Shown here one piece after another: positions 13,101 to 24,480 of a stretch of DNA of 64,000 bases (positions are counted from its first letter, which is position 1; each line of letters opens with the position of its first letter). Both the position numbers and the translations under genes were made by a program. The DNA is taken from contig OZ234498.1 in the NCBI GenBank assembly GCA_965153455.1, positions 558,001 through 622,000 on the forward strand, in the 5' to 3' direction. The notes under the pieces were generated by a model that saw only the letters and a program-made list of their open reading frames with translations, made no database searches and was not told the DNA's origin. The stretch comes from Sphagnum compactum (taxonomy: Eukaryota > Bryophyta > Sphagnopsida > Sphagnales).

Positions 13101-16100
13101 GGGTTCCTACAGTTCCAATAGTTACCTTGCACGACAGACATTGTTCTGCATAAAGGAGATAAGAGAAACCAACTGCTGCCTGAAAACTGAAGCTATCTTA
13201 ACAAAGGAGAGTCAAGAGTGTACATTATCTCGAGCCTCATTATACAGTGCCCGAACTCGAGAAGCACCCACTCCTACATAAATCTCCACAAACTGTGATG
13301 CTGAGATTGAGAAAAAATTCACCCCAGCCTCACCAGCAACTGCTTTGGCCAAAAGAGTCTTTCCAGTTCCTGGCTCTCCACATAGCAGTATCCCAGCTGC
13401 CATAATGCAGATCAAAAACATGAAAGACAATGAGGACCTCAAATAAGCTCATTGTCAGAAATTCTGGGGACATAAGCCCTGTAGATATATGCATAAGACC
13501 TTCCAAACTGTCCACATTGCAAAAGATGCTTGGTCCAAATGAGAGTGCCTGGTCACAAGGGAAGGTACTGGCAACCACTTTCCTAAAGTAGCACAAGCGG
13601 TGACCTATACATATGCATAGGGAGGGTTTTACAATCCATACCAGGGATTTTACTACCCCGTCGCCTATATTTTTCACCAAATGTGAAGAAGTCAACAATT
13701 TCCTCTAGCTCCTTGCGAATATCTCCTAGACCAGCTACATCTGCAAATTTGACATCTGCATCCAGGTCCAGAAACTGGGGTGGCCGGCGTCCTTTTGCAC
13801 GCCTCACACGTGCACCTGTCAAAGCACTCTACTTTCAGCACAAAACACCATCATTTGAACCTAGCAAATGCTACACACAGTGGTAATCAGATCTAGGGGA
13901 CATCTTCTTTCCTTGCCCATTGCAAGGCATTTGTGCAGCAAGACAACATAAACTGCACATACACCTGCTTCCACCCTTCAAATTAGGAACTATGTAAAAA
14001 GGTAGAGGGCCTTAGAAAAGCATTTGTTCTTGAACCTGTCCTTCACCACTGGTAAAAAAGAGACAGAAATCAGTTCTACCTTTTCCAGACACCTAAAATA
14101 TTACTGCTGAATGCCAGGATTCATGTTCAGAGATATGGAAACTTGCACACCTGAACGCATGAACTTTAAACCCATCTTAAGTTGAGGATTATTCTCCACT
14201 TCCTCTAATCTCTTTTTCTCCTCTTCAGTCATGCCTTCTTTGACCCATTCTTCTGTTGTAGACATCGCCTGTACCAAGCCCATGGAAAACCCAATTGTCC
14301 TCTCTAATCAGTTACCCTAATCCTTCACACTAAACACAGAAGAATGTGCAAAAAAACACAGGAAGACTTCTATAACAGACAAAAAACAACCTCTGCAGTC
14401 TCCATCTCATTCTCCCACTCACGCATCTTACGACGCTCCTCCTCTTCAGCCTGCTCAATCTTTACACGATCTTCATAATCCTGCTTCCTCTTCTTGACCC
14501 CAACTACAACTGTCTGATAGAACAGCCAGAAGAAAAAAACACCCATCATAAAGCGAAATCCTTCATTTCGTGATGCAGTGTACCAAAGATTGTTCCATTC
14601 TGCACTGCTTTGCACTTGCTGCTGAAATTTGTCCTCGCGAGCAATATTATCTTGTGCCCTTGTCTTTCTATCTTTCATCTCCTGCTCATATCTTGCTCGC
14701 TCAGAAGCTGCTCTGGCTTTTGCAGCTTTCTCATCCTGCAGCCTCTGAGCCTGAGCTTGTTTTGCTTCTGCTTCTTTCTCCTCATTCTCTCTCTCCATCT
14801 GCTTGCGCACTCTCTCAAGCTCATCCAGTCTTGCTCGTGCAGCTGACTGCACGGGTCCTTTCTTCCCAGCCTTACCATCCTTCCTCCCTGATTCCTGGAA
14901 CCATGCCTGAATCTTCCGTAGAAATGTTAGGGATGGTCCTTTGGTAGCCCAGCCTTGTAGCTCTGGCTCAGGAGCTGGTGGGGTGAAAGCGTCAATTACA
15001 TACCTGTCAAGGCCCATTTCATCCCATTCTGTCCAGAACTGTGCATCTCTTCCAGGCACTGGTAGCATGGTTCGCACAACTCTATCATCATCCATCACAA
15101 GAAAGATTTTGTCCGGCCTTTGTTTGAGCATCGAGTTTGGGTGTTTAATTATGTGCTTGATCTTTCCTGCCTCACTAAGGCCCAATATCTCACTGTATGG
15201 AATCCTTTCTTGAACCAAGGGAAGGCCTTTTGTCCATTCCCTTCTCTCTTCCAGTGGCATTGTTTTGGGCTTCCTACTAGCTTTCAGTGTTTTCTTAGAT
15301 GTTTCTGCCACTTTTGCTGAGGCATCAGCTGCAAGGACTGCAGGAAGAATAATTGCTAGGGCTCCTATACCAGCTAGCTTCAAGTTGAATTCACAGCTAC
15401 TTGAAGTGAAAGCAACAGCTTCTTCAGCTTCTTCTCTTCTGTCTCCTTCTGTTGTACAGCTCACCTGCAAGATAGCCATACTCCCATCAACTTTCCTGAT
15501 GCAAAGAACAGGGATGGATTGAAAAAAACTGAACTTCCACTCATACAGTCTTGATCAACAACCTTCTTCCCAATGCACTCATATCCCCAATGCTTTCAGA
15601 CATACAAAAGAAAAACCAATCTCAACCTCGCCTGACTCCACAGCCAAGTCTACCCAAACCTGGAGTTTATTAGACACTGAGCTCTTAACTTTTAAGGACC
15701 CCTGGTGTGAGGCCATATATCCTTCCTTGCGGAGGTTAGCAGGAAACAAATCAAGCTCAACAAAGAGCATAACCAACTTTGAGTTTGAGAGAGGTTTCAG
15801 TAGGAAAACATCATCAAGTAGCCAAGCTGATGCAAATTTCATCTCAATAGATGGTGAATTTCAACAAATGCATGCCTAGACCTTCGACTCCTTTACACAG
15901 GACATGAGATGACAGCTTCTGCGACACAATGTAGCCAGTTATCCTTTACCAGTATTCAGCTTTTCTGTGGAATTGCGTCCTTTAGTCCCTTGCAAGATTG
16001 ACAAACTCATCTGAAGTCCTTGGATAATTGCTACTGTTCCAAGCAACATCAAAATAATATTCGGTCGATGACAGCTGCCATTTCACACAGAAATTCTGAA

Positions 16101-16530
16101 AAAAGACCTAGGACTCAACGTGTGTTGTGATCTCAAACAATTCCAAACATTGGTTTTGGATATCATCACTTGCTAGAAAGGGCTTTACCACATTCACATC
16201 GATGAGCTTTTTCCTTTCAAGTGTCTGGGGTAACAAATTGCGTTTGCCACAAAGAAGAGAAGGGAGAGGACAAACCTGGCAGGCTATAAGAGAACTTCGC
16301 CATCTGTGCAACAACTCTCGTTCGCACCTTCCATGAGCCCCTTTCTTCTTCCATGCTGAAGTAAGCCTGTGAAACGAGGTGGCTTGCCCTAACCGACCTC
16401 GTGTTATTGACCTTAGAAGAATGCAATTAAGCTGGCAGAAGGAAGAGGCCGGCGAAAGTCTGGGAGCAAGCGCGTGGTGGGACAAGTACAGAGAGGAGAC
16501 GCAGCAGCTCCCTACTATCGCCATAGCCAA
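10180..16530 (-). CDS. FTSHI2: FtsH-like AAA+ inactive protease, chloroplast import motor subunit FTSHI2 (EMB2083)
   Basis: Fourteen exons (minus strand, 5' to 3'): 16530-16276, 15464-14391, 14268-14151, 13815-13642, 13396-13224, 13067-12966, 12863-12699, 12527-12387, 12051-11893, 11653-11568, 11419-11341, 11068-10937, 10778-10722, 10386-10180. All phases agree, giving 973 aa. Exon 1 encodes a Ser/Ala/Arg-rich transit peptide; membrane segments lie near residues 113-131 and 391-409 with a long coiled coil before the second. AAA+ module: Walker A GEPGTGKT (547-554), Walker B VVFIDE (602-607), second region of homology [18 protein letters not shown] (653-670). The zinc site HEXXH of active FtsH is replaced by NEASM (768-772), so proteolysis should be lost, as in Arabidopsis FTSHI2 (876 aa). 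That protein belongs to the Ycf2-FtsHi ATPase complex of the inner envelope that pulls preproteins into plastids. Exon 1 is the least certain join; an ATG at 15479 is an alternative start. Confidence 0.93.
15579..15842 (-). other. 87-codon ORF of unknown origin inside FTSHI2 intron 1
   Basis: Within the 811-bp first intron of FTSHI2, on the same strand, lies an ATG-started ORF of 87 codons. Its translation looks protein-like: [17 protein letters not shown] at the start, [17 protein letters not shown] in the middle, [20 protein letters not shown] near the end. It has alternating hydrophobic and charged residues and no low complexity. It is not part of any FtsHi family sequence I know. It could be an alternative exon, a relic of an inserted gene copy, or chance. 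I found no splice sites that join it cleanly to the flanking exons. Confidence 0.35.
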
Positions 16531-16636
16531 AAAGAAACCTAACCTAAAAAAAGCTCAAAAAAAATTCACCATACTTACACTACCAATTCCATGCCGTGAT
16601 TCAGTCTTCTTCTACATATTCTCCTCCTCCGTCTCT

Positions 16637-16657
16637 GCTGCTGCTGCTGCTGCAGCA
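16637..16657. repeat. (CTG)n microsatellite upstream of FTSHI2
   Basis: About six to seven CTG units (gctgctgctgctgctgctgc) lie about 110 bp upstream of the FTSHI2 start codon, probably in the 5' UTR or core promoter. Confidence 0.85.
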
Positions 16658-16769
16658 AATCCGCCCACAAATGCCCACTGCGATCCCACTTCTGTGAGCA
16701 AACAAGAAGATGCTCACAAGAAGATGACTCTTCTGAGCAACGTCACGAGAAGAAGAAGACTGAAGAAGA

Positions 16770-16970
16770 TTTCTATTAGGGTTTCATCCTACAGTTTTTC
16801 ATTACGTGGATGAATAGCTTGATTGGCAGAAATGCACCCAACTAGAACCCTAAAACATCATCCTGAAACCGTATTTTCTCATTCATGTGGATGTATAGTG
16901 AATGAATAGTTTTGCTTGGCAGGAATATACCCACCAAAAACCCTAAAAGCTACATCCTGTAACTATATTA
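16770..16970 (-). promoter_or_regulatory. Duplicated promoter segment of FTSHI2 with AAACCCTA-type boxes
   Basis: A unit of about 90 bp occurs at least twice, with a third partial copy upstream. Shared words in order are gaatag, ttggcag-aat, accca-c, aaccctaaaa and catcctg. The copies are about 16810-16874 and 16899-16968; the partial copy begins with tagggtttcatcctac near 16778. Each carries an aaccctaaa word close to the plant telo-box. Position just upstream of the minus-strand FTSHI2 start suggests a duplicated regulatory segment; function is inferred. Confidence 0.5.
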
Positions 16971-17571
16971 CGTGTGCCATTAGAGTTACTAGTGTGAACC
17001 CGGTGCATAATGCACACATCGAGCTCCCCCCGCCTGGTCCTTCCCATTGCCCACTTCGGTTCTTTACCCCGTCGACCCCCCCCCGTCCTTCGCATTTTCC
17101 ATGGTGTCACATGGTGGCCTTTCCATTTACATTTAAAAATATCTTAAGGCAAAAGAAGAAGAATTATGAAAACTCAAATCTATTTCACCATAGCAAAAAA
17201 TATACCTAATCTTCAAAAAATCCCTCTGAAAATCAAAATCCTTCAAGACATATAATTATAACTCTATTATTAAAATGTTGAATTGTAAAATAATATTATT
17301 TTGACTGCCAAACATAAGTGTCCTAAATTTTTTTATTATTATTAAACACCTTGATGCCCAACCAAACTAAGCACAAAAATATGACCTTTTTTTTGTGGCA
17401 AATTTTGTTATTTTGCACACACAAAAAAAAGAAGAAAAAACTTGGAATGTTGTCTTTTTCAGTTTAGATGTGTTTGTTTTCCACAAAAAAAAAGGATGTC
17501 AAAAATTGTCACATTAAAAATATTTAAAAAATAAAATAAAATTGCCACTAAGCATCCAATTTTTTCCAAAA
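16971..17571. other. Intergenic DNA between FTSHI2 promoter and minisatellite
   Basis: A short C-rich patch at about 17028-17090 is followed by AT-rich sequence. No exon or RNA gene is supported. Confidence 0.4.
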
Positions 17572-17582
17572 TCAAATTAAAT

Positions 17583-17752
17583 CCGCCCGTGCTGCCCCCC
17601 CCCCCTTGGCCCCCCCCGCCCGTGTTGGCCCCCCCTTGCTAACCCCCCCCTGCCCGTGCTGGACCCCCCTGCTGGCCCCCCCCGCCCGTGCTGGCCCCCC
17701 CTTGCTAACCCCCCCCCGTGCTGCCTGCCCCCCCCTGCTGGCCCCCCTCCGA
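17583..17752. repeat. C-rich minisatellite, about 32-34 bp unit
   Basis: About five units, each with gcccgtgctgg (or a one-base variant) followed by runs of 6-11 C and ttgctaa or tgctgg linkers. Unit starts are near 17585, 17618, 17652, 17684 and 17716. The C-runs are G-runs on the minus strand and could form G-quadruplex or i-motif structures. Gly/Ala-rich ORFs reading through it are artefacts of the repeat. Confidence 0.85.
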
Positions 17753-17888
17753 GACATCATGACAATTTCTAAGAATTTGCTTTTCAAAGATGTTTCCCAA
17801 CTGCCCTAATTGCCGTCGGTTCCGACGTAATGTTAAAATGCAGAACGTCTTGTGACACACAGACACCATGTTAGCTTTTATATATAGG

Positions 17889-18017
17889 ATCTGTCACCCT
17901 GTCTTCACTCTCGCTTTTGGCCTGCTTTTACCCCCTATCCCCTCATTCAGAGGTATCCGCAAAACATGGAGATTTTATTAAATCTCAGTATGAAAATGCT
18001 AGAGCTCAGCATTTAAT
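17889..18017. repeat. Dispersed repeat family A, copy 1
   Basis: Shares caccctgtctt, ttttggcct, ccccctatcccctc, ttcag-ggtatccgcaaa, attttattaaa-ctcagtatga and ctcagca-ttaat in the same order with 31927-32040. This is a dispersed element, perhaps a fragment of an LTR-type or non-autonomous transposon. The word ggtatccgcaaa following the conserved block vaguely resembles the start of an initiator-Met primer-binding site but diverges after seven bases. Confidence 0.6.
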
Positions 18018-19519
18018 AATTTAGCCTTTAGGCTGACATAGGCTTCTCTAGAAGTGAATTAGAAACGAATTAGGATTTAATTAAAAGTCAACTAAAAATT
18101 AGTTAAAAATGAACTGAAAATGAATTAAATTTAAATAAAAATTAATTAAAAATAACTGAAATTAAATATAAGTTCATTATAAATTATGAATGAACATTCA
18201 AATGAATGAATTTCATAACATTAACAAAGAAAGCTTTATAATTTATTATTTTGTATAAAAAACAAACCACCAAGATGTTTCAATCCATTTGTCAATATTT
18301 TTTTGACAACATTATATTGTGATGTGTTTGTCATTACCATTTTGAATTTGATGAATTTTGACACTAGTGATCCCATGGTGATGTTGATGATTATTTTTTT
18401 TAATGTAATATGATTATCATGTCCAATATTTACCATCATCCTATGGACACTCAAGATGTTAGCTATTGATGCAATTACATCAAAAAATTAAAAAATAAAC
18501 TCACTAATTGCAAATATGGGCTTCAAGTATGGTTTAAATTTGTTGATGTTTGTGTCTCCAAATCATTGTCATGTAAACAAGGTCAAGTTATGCTATCGAC
18601 CATCTTCATACTTTGAAAGATTGGTTTCATAGAATTTTGAAGTTTCCTCTTTTACACAATATGTGTTTAGGTAATTATAATGCAAGGTTTCATCCAATCA
18701 TCAACAAAATATTTAAAACTAGTTATTTTATTTTTAAAATAATTTTCATGTAACATTTGCATGTAATTTACAATGATTTTTGACATTTTATTCATCATCC
18801 GATGTGGGTGACATAATAAGAGCCATAACAAGAGTAATAATGTTTTATTTTTCATATTATCATGATAATTTAATTTAATGTTAAATTTTTTGAATATATT
18901 TATATAATAAAATTCAAAATATATCAAGGAAACATGTGAATAAATTTGAAATTAATTTAATAAATTAAAATACACAAAAAAAATACTTTTAAAACATTAG
19001 AGTTTTCCTTAAACCAATATTTTAAAGTAGTAGCAAGACTTTTAAACACTAAGTCAAAGTGTGTTTTTTAAGCTTACATACATGATTACATTTATATTTG
19101 TTTGTCATTTGTGACTGCATATGATTACATGATTGTGTAATCCATAAAACCATATTATAATATTTGTCAAAAGTTATATTGATGATTTTAATTGCACCTA
19201 TGATTAACGATTAACTAACGATTAACGACTACATGCATATCCAAATGGTTAAGATTTAATTTTCAAAATATAAATTATTATTTTTTGATTTTCTTAAAAA
19301 ATCACATTATAGCCGAAGATACATTAAAAAAATTATTGATCACTATGAAACTATCATGTATTAGCTTCAAACTAGGAAATTACATATTTTGGCAAAATCA
19401 AATGATGTCACATGATAATTAAAGTTTAGTCAAATAAGGTTAGGTGAGCCTGGCCTAGATTGCTTAGACTAAAACGTTTAAGGCTAAACTAATCACCTAA
19501 GTAACATATAGGTTAAAAT

Positions 19520-19578
19520 TGAGAGAATTCGAACCCACCACCTGCACTTTGGGAAGTCAAATCCTAACCATTGCATTA
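19520..19578 (-). mobile_element. tRNA-like sequence, candidate SINE head
   Basis: Read on the minus strand the segment contains gcaatggttagga, resembling a pol III A box (D-arm), and 27 bases later ggttcgaattc, close to the B-box consensus GGTTCGANTCC (T-arm). A possible anticodon arm tttg...caaa lies between. No full cloverleaf with a paired acceptor stem is visible, so it is more likely a tRNA-derived SINE head than a functional tRNA gene. Confidence 0.45.
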
Positions 19579-20200
19579 AAAATAAAATAAAAAAGTTATC
19601 ATAAAATTACAAACATTAAATTCTTAGCTTAAGCTAACTTAGCCCACTTAATAATTTAGCCTTAAGCTGACCTAGGCCTCCCTATGTTATTGTAAGCTAA
19701 CCTAAATCTCTTTAGGTTGAACCTAGGTTAACTTAAAGCTACTTAAGTTAAATTAAGTTAAATCAGATTAAACTGATTCAAGATTGAGTGCGACAAGGAG
19801 GAGATTGAGTCATTGATTGCAAAATGAGCTTGAAAAAAGCATGGATAGAGAGAGAGATTTGAATTTTAACTTCTCCAATCTGTGACGACATCATTGCAAA
19901 AGAATATGCAAATTTAAAATCTTCCTCAACAATTTATGTACAATCCTGTTGGAGGTTGTTGCAAACCCACAAGAATTGATGAAAAACCACACAACCTCAC
20001 AAATTGTTTCTAATGGGTTCATAGTGAAGCAAAAATGCCAAAGGCCACTCTGTAGTACTACCGAGAGTTTTTCTTCTTGAAAGGTGTTGTAGCCAAAAAA
20101 AAAAGCCATCAATCCTTCCTCCCAAATCTCATTCTCTCTTCCATAGACTGCTAAAGCCTTAGTCCATTCTACACTCCCCAATGTTTCTCATCATCTCCCT

Positions 20201-20782
20201 ACCCCATTACCAAGATTTATTGATGAGCGTTGTCGAGACTTTTCTTAGGTTATAGTACTGCAACGGAAGAAAAATCAAAGCAACCTTAAGCATAGTCAGA
20301 CAAAGCTCTAGCTGCCTCAGAGACATGCCCCTTGGTTGCAACAACTAATCACAACACAGCTCTAGAAATTCAACAAGTTACTTAGCTCTTCTCCAGTTCT
20401 CCTTTTAGGTTACAGTGTGAGCAACCTCGATCAGAGAGAATCTACAGCAATCTGGATTGCAAGAGTTGGGTTTGTTTCCACAGGGAACAAGAATTGGGGA
20501 TGTAAGTAAGAAGCATACCCACTAAGGAGGAGGAGATTGCTGGATATTGTTGTGGCAATCTCCTTCTTCTCCGACTCCTCGGCATCTGGCCTTCAACCAC
20601 ACGAACACCCACAAAAGGGAGCAGCAGAGAGAGTGCCCGATGGACACGGAGATGGATGTGGTATGTATAGGAAGAAGATGAATGATGCTCTATCCCATAT
20701 TAAGCGAGTGACAGGAAATGGCTACCTGAAGCAAAACAGGGTAACTCACGGCTGAGGCCTGCATTACGAACTGGTTGCAGCC
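20201..20782 (+). promoter_or_regulatory. Upstream region of the aminotransferase gene
   Basis: Composition rises toward genic values from about 20270. The segment before the start codon at 20783 has no in-frame coding exon that I can support; a 72-codon plus-strand frame at 20537-20755 lacks an ATG at its start and is probably 5' UTR. Exact transcription start not visible. Confidence 0.4.
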
Positions 20783-23704
20783 ATGGCCATGTCGAGCACC
20801 TCCTGTTGTTCGGGTTTGCTGGCCAAAAGGAGCGCTGCGTTTGCCCCCTCACCCATCCAGCAGCTTTCCTTGCTCGCTCAACGCTGCAACGCCATCAACC
20901 TTGCCGAAGGTCACGCTCGAACTCCTTCCCCTCGTAGATACCCACTGTTCTATGGCATCATTCAATCAATCACATTGTGCATTTCTTATGCGCAGGTTTT
21001 CCTGATTTTCCAGCTCCATTGGAAGTCAAGGAGGCTGCCATAGCTGCCATTCAAGCAGAATTCAATCAATACAGGTACAAGCCCTCGTCGATTCTTACGT
21101 GCAACGTTCAATGCAATATTCATTTAGAAAAGCAGCTTGCGTTCTTGAGAGGTTTGGTTCCGTTGCCACTCTCGTCAATAAGATATAGAGTCCGTGAGTC
21201 TTGAGCGAAGCATGTTGTCCGTCAAGGCATGTGCAGGGCGTTTGTGAGAAGGTAGCAGAAGCATTTGAGAACACACATGGTGTGAAAGTGGACCCTAAAA
21301 CACAGGTCACTATTTGCTGTGGTCAATCAGAAGCTATGGCAGCTTCTGTCTTTGCTGGTTTGCTTGCTTCAACCCTGCCACAGATTCGCAATGTGTGAGA
21401 TGCATAGAGCTTGACTGCACAATTCTTGCTCAACACCCACCATGAATGTAAAAGTGATCTTCCTTCTTGTTTTGAATAAGTTCCACAATTTTATGCAGTG
21501 GTGGAGAGTGGTGATGAGGTTGTGCTTCTAGATCCAGCATATGAGACATATGAAGCATGCGTTATACTAGCAGGTGGAATACCTGTAAGTCTTCAGCGTT
21601 AGCTAGCTCTTTCTCCTGATTTCTACATTTGTGTGCACATAGACAAGCAGCAATGATGTCAGGATTTTGCACCTGTTTCTCATCATTGCTTGATATGTAG
21701 GACCAAATTGAGCAAATGGCAAACAAACTGGGTTTAAAGCTCAGTAATGGACTCACTGTCTCTTGATAATAAAAACCAGAGATATGTTGCATTGGATCCA
21801 CCTCACTGGAGCTTGGATGTGAAGAAGTTAGAAAATGCATTTGGCCCTTGCACGAAGGCCATTATTGTGAACAGGTAGGTATTTCTTCCTGCATCTGTGA
21901 TACATGAGAAGTCCTGTATTCTTTGGTTTTCTGCCTTCCCTATGCTACTAGCAGCATCTTCAGTATGAAGTTTATGGTGCCAAGGTATCTTCTGCAACCT
22001 GTAACTTGTTGCTGCTGCTGCTGCTGCTGCAGTCCTCACAATCCAACAGGTAAGGTGTTCAGCCACTATGAGCTTGGTGCCATAGCGGCATTGTGCTGCA
22101 AATATGATTGCCTTGCCATCACTGATGAGGTATAACCAAGTTTCTCATCAACCTTGTTGTTCACTTGAATAACAAAAAAAAATTCCATTTTTTTCTTTGA
22201 ACTTCTGTTAGCTTCTGTGGACATTGATTTGAAAGTCCTGATTTTTCCATAACTGAATTGTTGTGCTGATAATGTGTCATTGATGTCTTTGGAATTTCTC
22301 TACTTTCATTCCAAACCTCTTGACATTGTGGGTAGTTGAAGAGCACAAGTCTGAATTGACATTTATGGATGAATCTCACAAGCTTTTCTCACTATTCTGG
22401 GATAATGTCAGGTGTATGAACATATAACCTTTGAGGAGTCCAAGCATATAAGCTTGGCATCTTTTCCAGGCATGCAGCAACGAACAATTGTGACCTCTTC
22501 TCTCTCCAAGACGTTTAGCGTGACAGGTTCATTTTGTTTTGCTCTGCTTAAAGTGGAATTGATGGAACTGATGCTCTTACCTGTATTAATTACTCAGCAA
22601 GAGTTGTTGCAGAAAGTCCTACCCTGGGAACTTGGATGGCTGAGCAAATGAACTAGTACTTTACTTCCATGGGTTTGAGCTTACCTTTTCAGGTCTGTGA
22701 TGGAAGGTTGGCGAGTTGGGTGGGCAATCGCACCAGCAGTCATAAATGCAGCGATTCAAAACATTCATGTGAAGCTCACTGACTCTGCCCCAGCGCCCTT
22801 TCAAGAGGCAGCCCTTGTTGCTCTCCAGAGCTCCCCAAGCTTTTATGCGCAACTGCAGCAGGTCTGTTTCTAGGGATCGTCTTCTCTGAACCAGGCAAAG
22901 GTCTGCATCCAAATTGGAGAATTACAGTTTCTTGTTGTATTTGCATTGTACAGGAGTACAAAGAGAGGAGGGATTTTGTCTGCAACATGCTTGTACAAGC
23001 TGGCTTTTCCAATTTCTTGAAACCACAAGGCTCCTTCTTTGTATTTGCTCAGCTTCCAGACAAATGTCCACTAAATGATGTAAGCAAATACTCTGATCCA
23101 TCTATCCTTGGATCTGTTTCTTGAAGTGCAGCTGTATCTCCGAAGATGCGGATATTATGTATATGGGGTTGAAGGGCAGCAGTCTTATGAGTTCATTCTT
23201 TTTCTAAATGCTTTCTCCAAAAGTTCCACTACAGTTTGATGGGTTTGTGGGCTCCAATAAAACAGCATAGAGCAGGGGAAACAGCTACAGAAATGGTCCC
23301 AAGGTTTGGACATCAGAGCTTCTGCTTGCTTTGGGTTTGCTAGAACTTACATGATGATTGCAAACCTGATACTTGTCAAGACAATTAACACTTTGTAGTG
23401 GTGTGTGATGCAGGTTGATTATGTGGCAGAATTGATCAAAGAAGTGGGTGTAGCCATAGTACCAGGTTGTGGGTTTTTCCACCAAAAAAACTGGACTACA
23501 ATGCCTGCTATTCAGGATCACCCTGCCTCTGCAGACAAACTTCATATGTCTGAGCAAGGGTTGGATATGGCTGCCATATCTGGTAATGGAGTCTATCTGG
23601 AGCGATTTGTCAGGGTAGCATTTTGTAAGGACATGGTCACATTGTTGGCTGCTGATGCAGCCATCAAGAAACACTCTGCTAGGTTGAACTCTCCTTCAGC
23701 CTGA
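20783..23704 (+). CDS. Class I/II PLP aminotransferase, kynurenine/methionine aminotransferase-like
   Basis: Ten exons with consistent phases: 20783-20909, 20996-21074, 21227-21357, 21499-21584, 21780-21874, 22033-22129, 22412-22526, 22707-22861, 22954-23079, 23414-23704; 433 aa. It should transfer an amino group from an amino acid to a 2-oxo acid using pyridoxal phosphate. Visible fold I markers: NLAEGFPDFPAP (N-terminal substrate loop), NQYR, CCGQSEA, NSPHNPTGK (172-180), ITDE (Asp204 would contact the PLP pyridine nitrogen), SSLSK with the Schiff-base Lys238, GWRVGWAIAP, and RVAFCK with carboxylate-binding Arg404. Closest families remembered are plant aminotransferases annotated as kynurenine-oxoglutarate or methionine aminotransferases; substrate cannot be told. 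Exons 3 and 8 use AAG acceptors. The segment after CGFFH is longer than usual. The short N-terminus gives no strong targeting signal, so the cytosol is likely. Confidence 0.92.
22008..22032 (+). repeat. (CTG)n tract forming the splice acceptor of aminotransferase exon 6
   Basis: Seven or so CTG/GCTG units end in ctgcag at 22032, which is the AG acceptor of exon 6 (starts 22033). The triplet repeat replaces a normal polypyrimidine tract, and every unit with cag-like register is a potential competing acceptor. Confidence 0.8.
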
Positions 23705-24480
23705 TTGGCACTGTAAATGTTGAAAAACTCTAGGAAATTTCAAGTCCACAAGTACAAGCTTGAACAAGTAGCTAGCTCTGTACGTGATTGGTTGCAAATC
23801 TCATGCTGCTGACATCGAGGTCCTTATCCTTCCTGTTTTTCTGTTCTACTGTATCTTTCACCTTAGATCATCACAACTTTTGTGAAATGCAGGCTTGACT
23901 TGGGGTTGAGTACCTGCAATGGACATCGTGATGGCTGTCCACTGCATTGCATTGCTGTGATTGTGCATCCTCCCTCTACTTCACCTACTGCACTCCCTGC
24001 AACCCCACACATGAAACCTTAGGCAACCAATTGACTGGAGGCTGAGATGATGCTGCCACTGCCACCCATCAATCCAAAATGCTTCCTCAGTGGTGTGCAG
24101 TCAAGTAACCGCAAATAAAAACAAAGCACAATGTCTACAAACACAAGCAGATTAGCACTAAATTATCCGGGTTGAGATACCTTGAGCATGCAGATTACAA
24201 GCAAGAGCACCAGCTTGCACTCTACAGAAAACTTTTTTTCCTGGCTGGTGTTCCCTCCATTAGATTGAAGCACTTTACAAGAAGAACAATGATCATAACT
24301 TGGTCAAATTAGCTCATGACAATGCAAGTATGCAAAACTGAATGCAGCACCATTCATATGTGCACATCACAGAACCCTGTATTGGATATCCTACTCAAAT
24401 CTCTGTGATTTGAGGTACACAGCTCGATGTTTTACTTACTAGACTTTTGGGATGAACGATGTATCCAGATTGTGAGGCTT
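23705..24480 (+). other. Aminotransferase 3' UTR and flank
   Basis: Follows the stop codon at 23702-23704. A candidate polyadenylation signal AATAAA lies at 24114-24119. No separate gene is supported in the remaining sequence. Confidence 0.45.

Larger units (their letters stand above)
17760..20200. other. AT-rich intergenic DNA with dispersed repeats
   Basis: No gene seen. It contains a copy of a dispersed repeat at 17889-18017 (see 31927-32040), a low-complexity tract of aaatgaattaa-like words near 18055-18175, and a word group aataatttagcc-ttaagctgacctaggc that occurs at about 18015-18050 and again at about 19648-19690. A tRNA-like SINE candidate is listed separately. The last 300 bases may already be aminotransferase promoter. 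Confidence 0.4.

Noticed and set aside
14570-15522. Plus-strand ORFs opposite FTSHI2 exon 2 (125, 90 and 85 codons)
   Set aside because: Shadows of the Glu/Arg-rich coiled-coil coding sequence on the minus strand.
17572-17787. Gly/Ala-rich minus-strand ORF
   Set aside because: Direct translation of the C-rich minisatellite.
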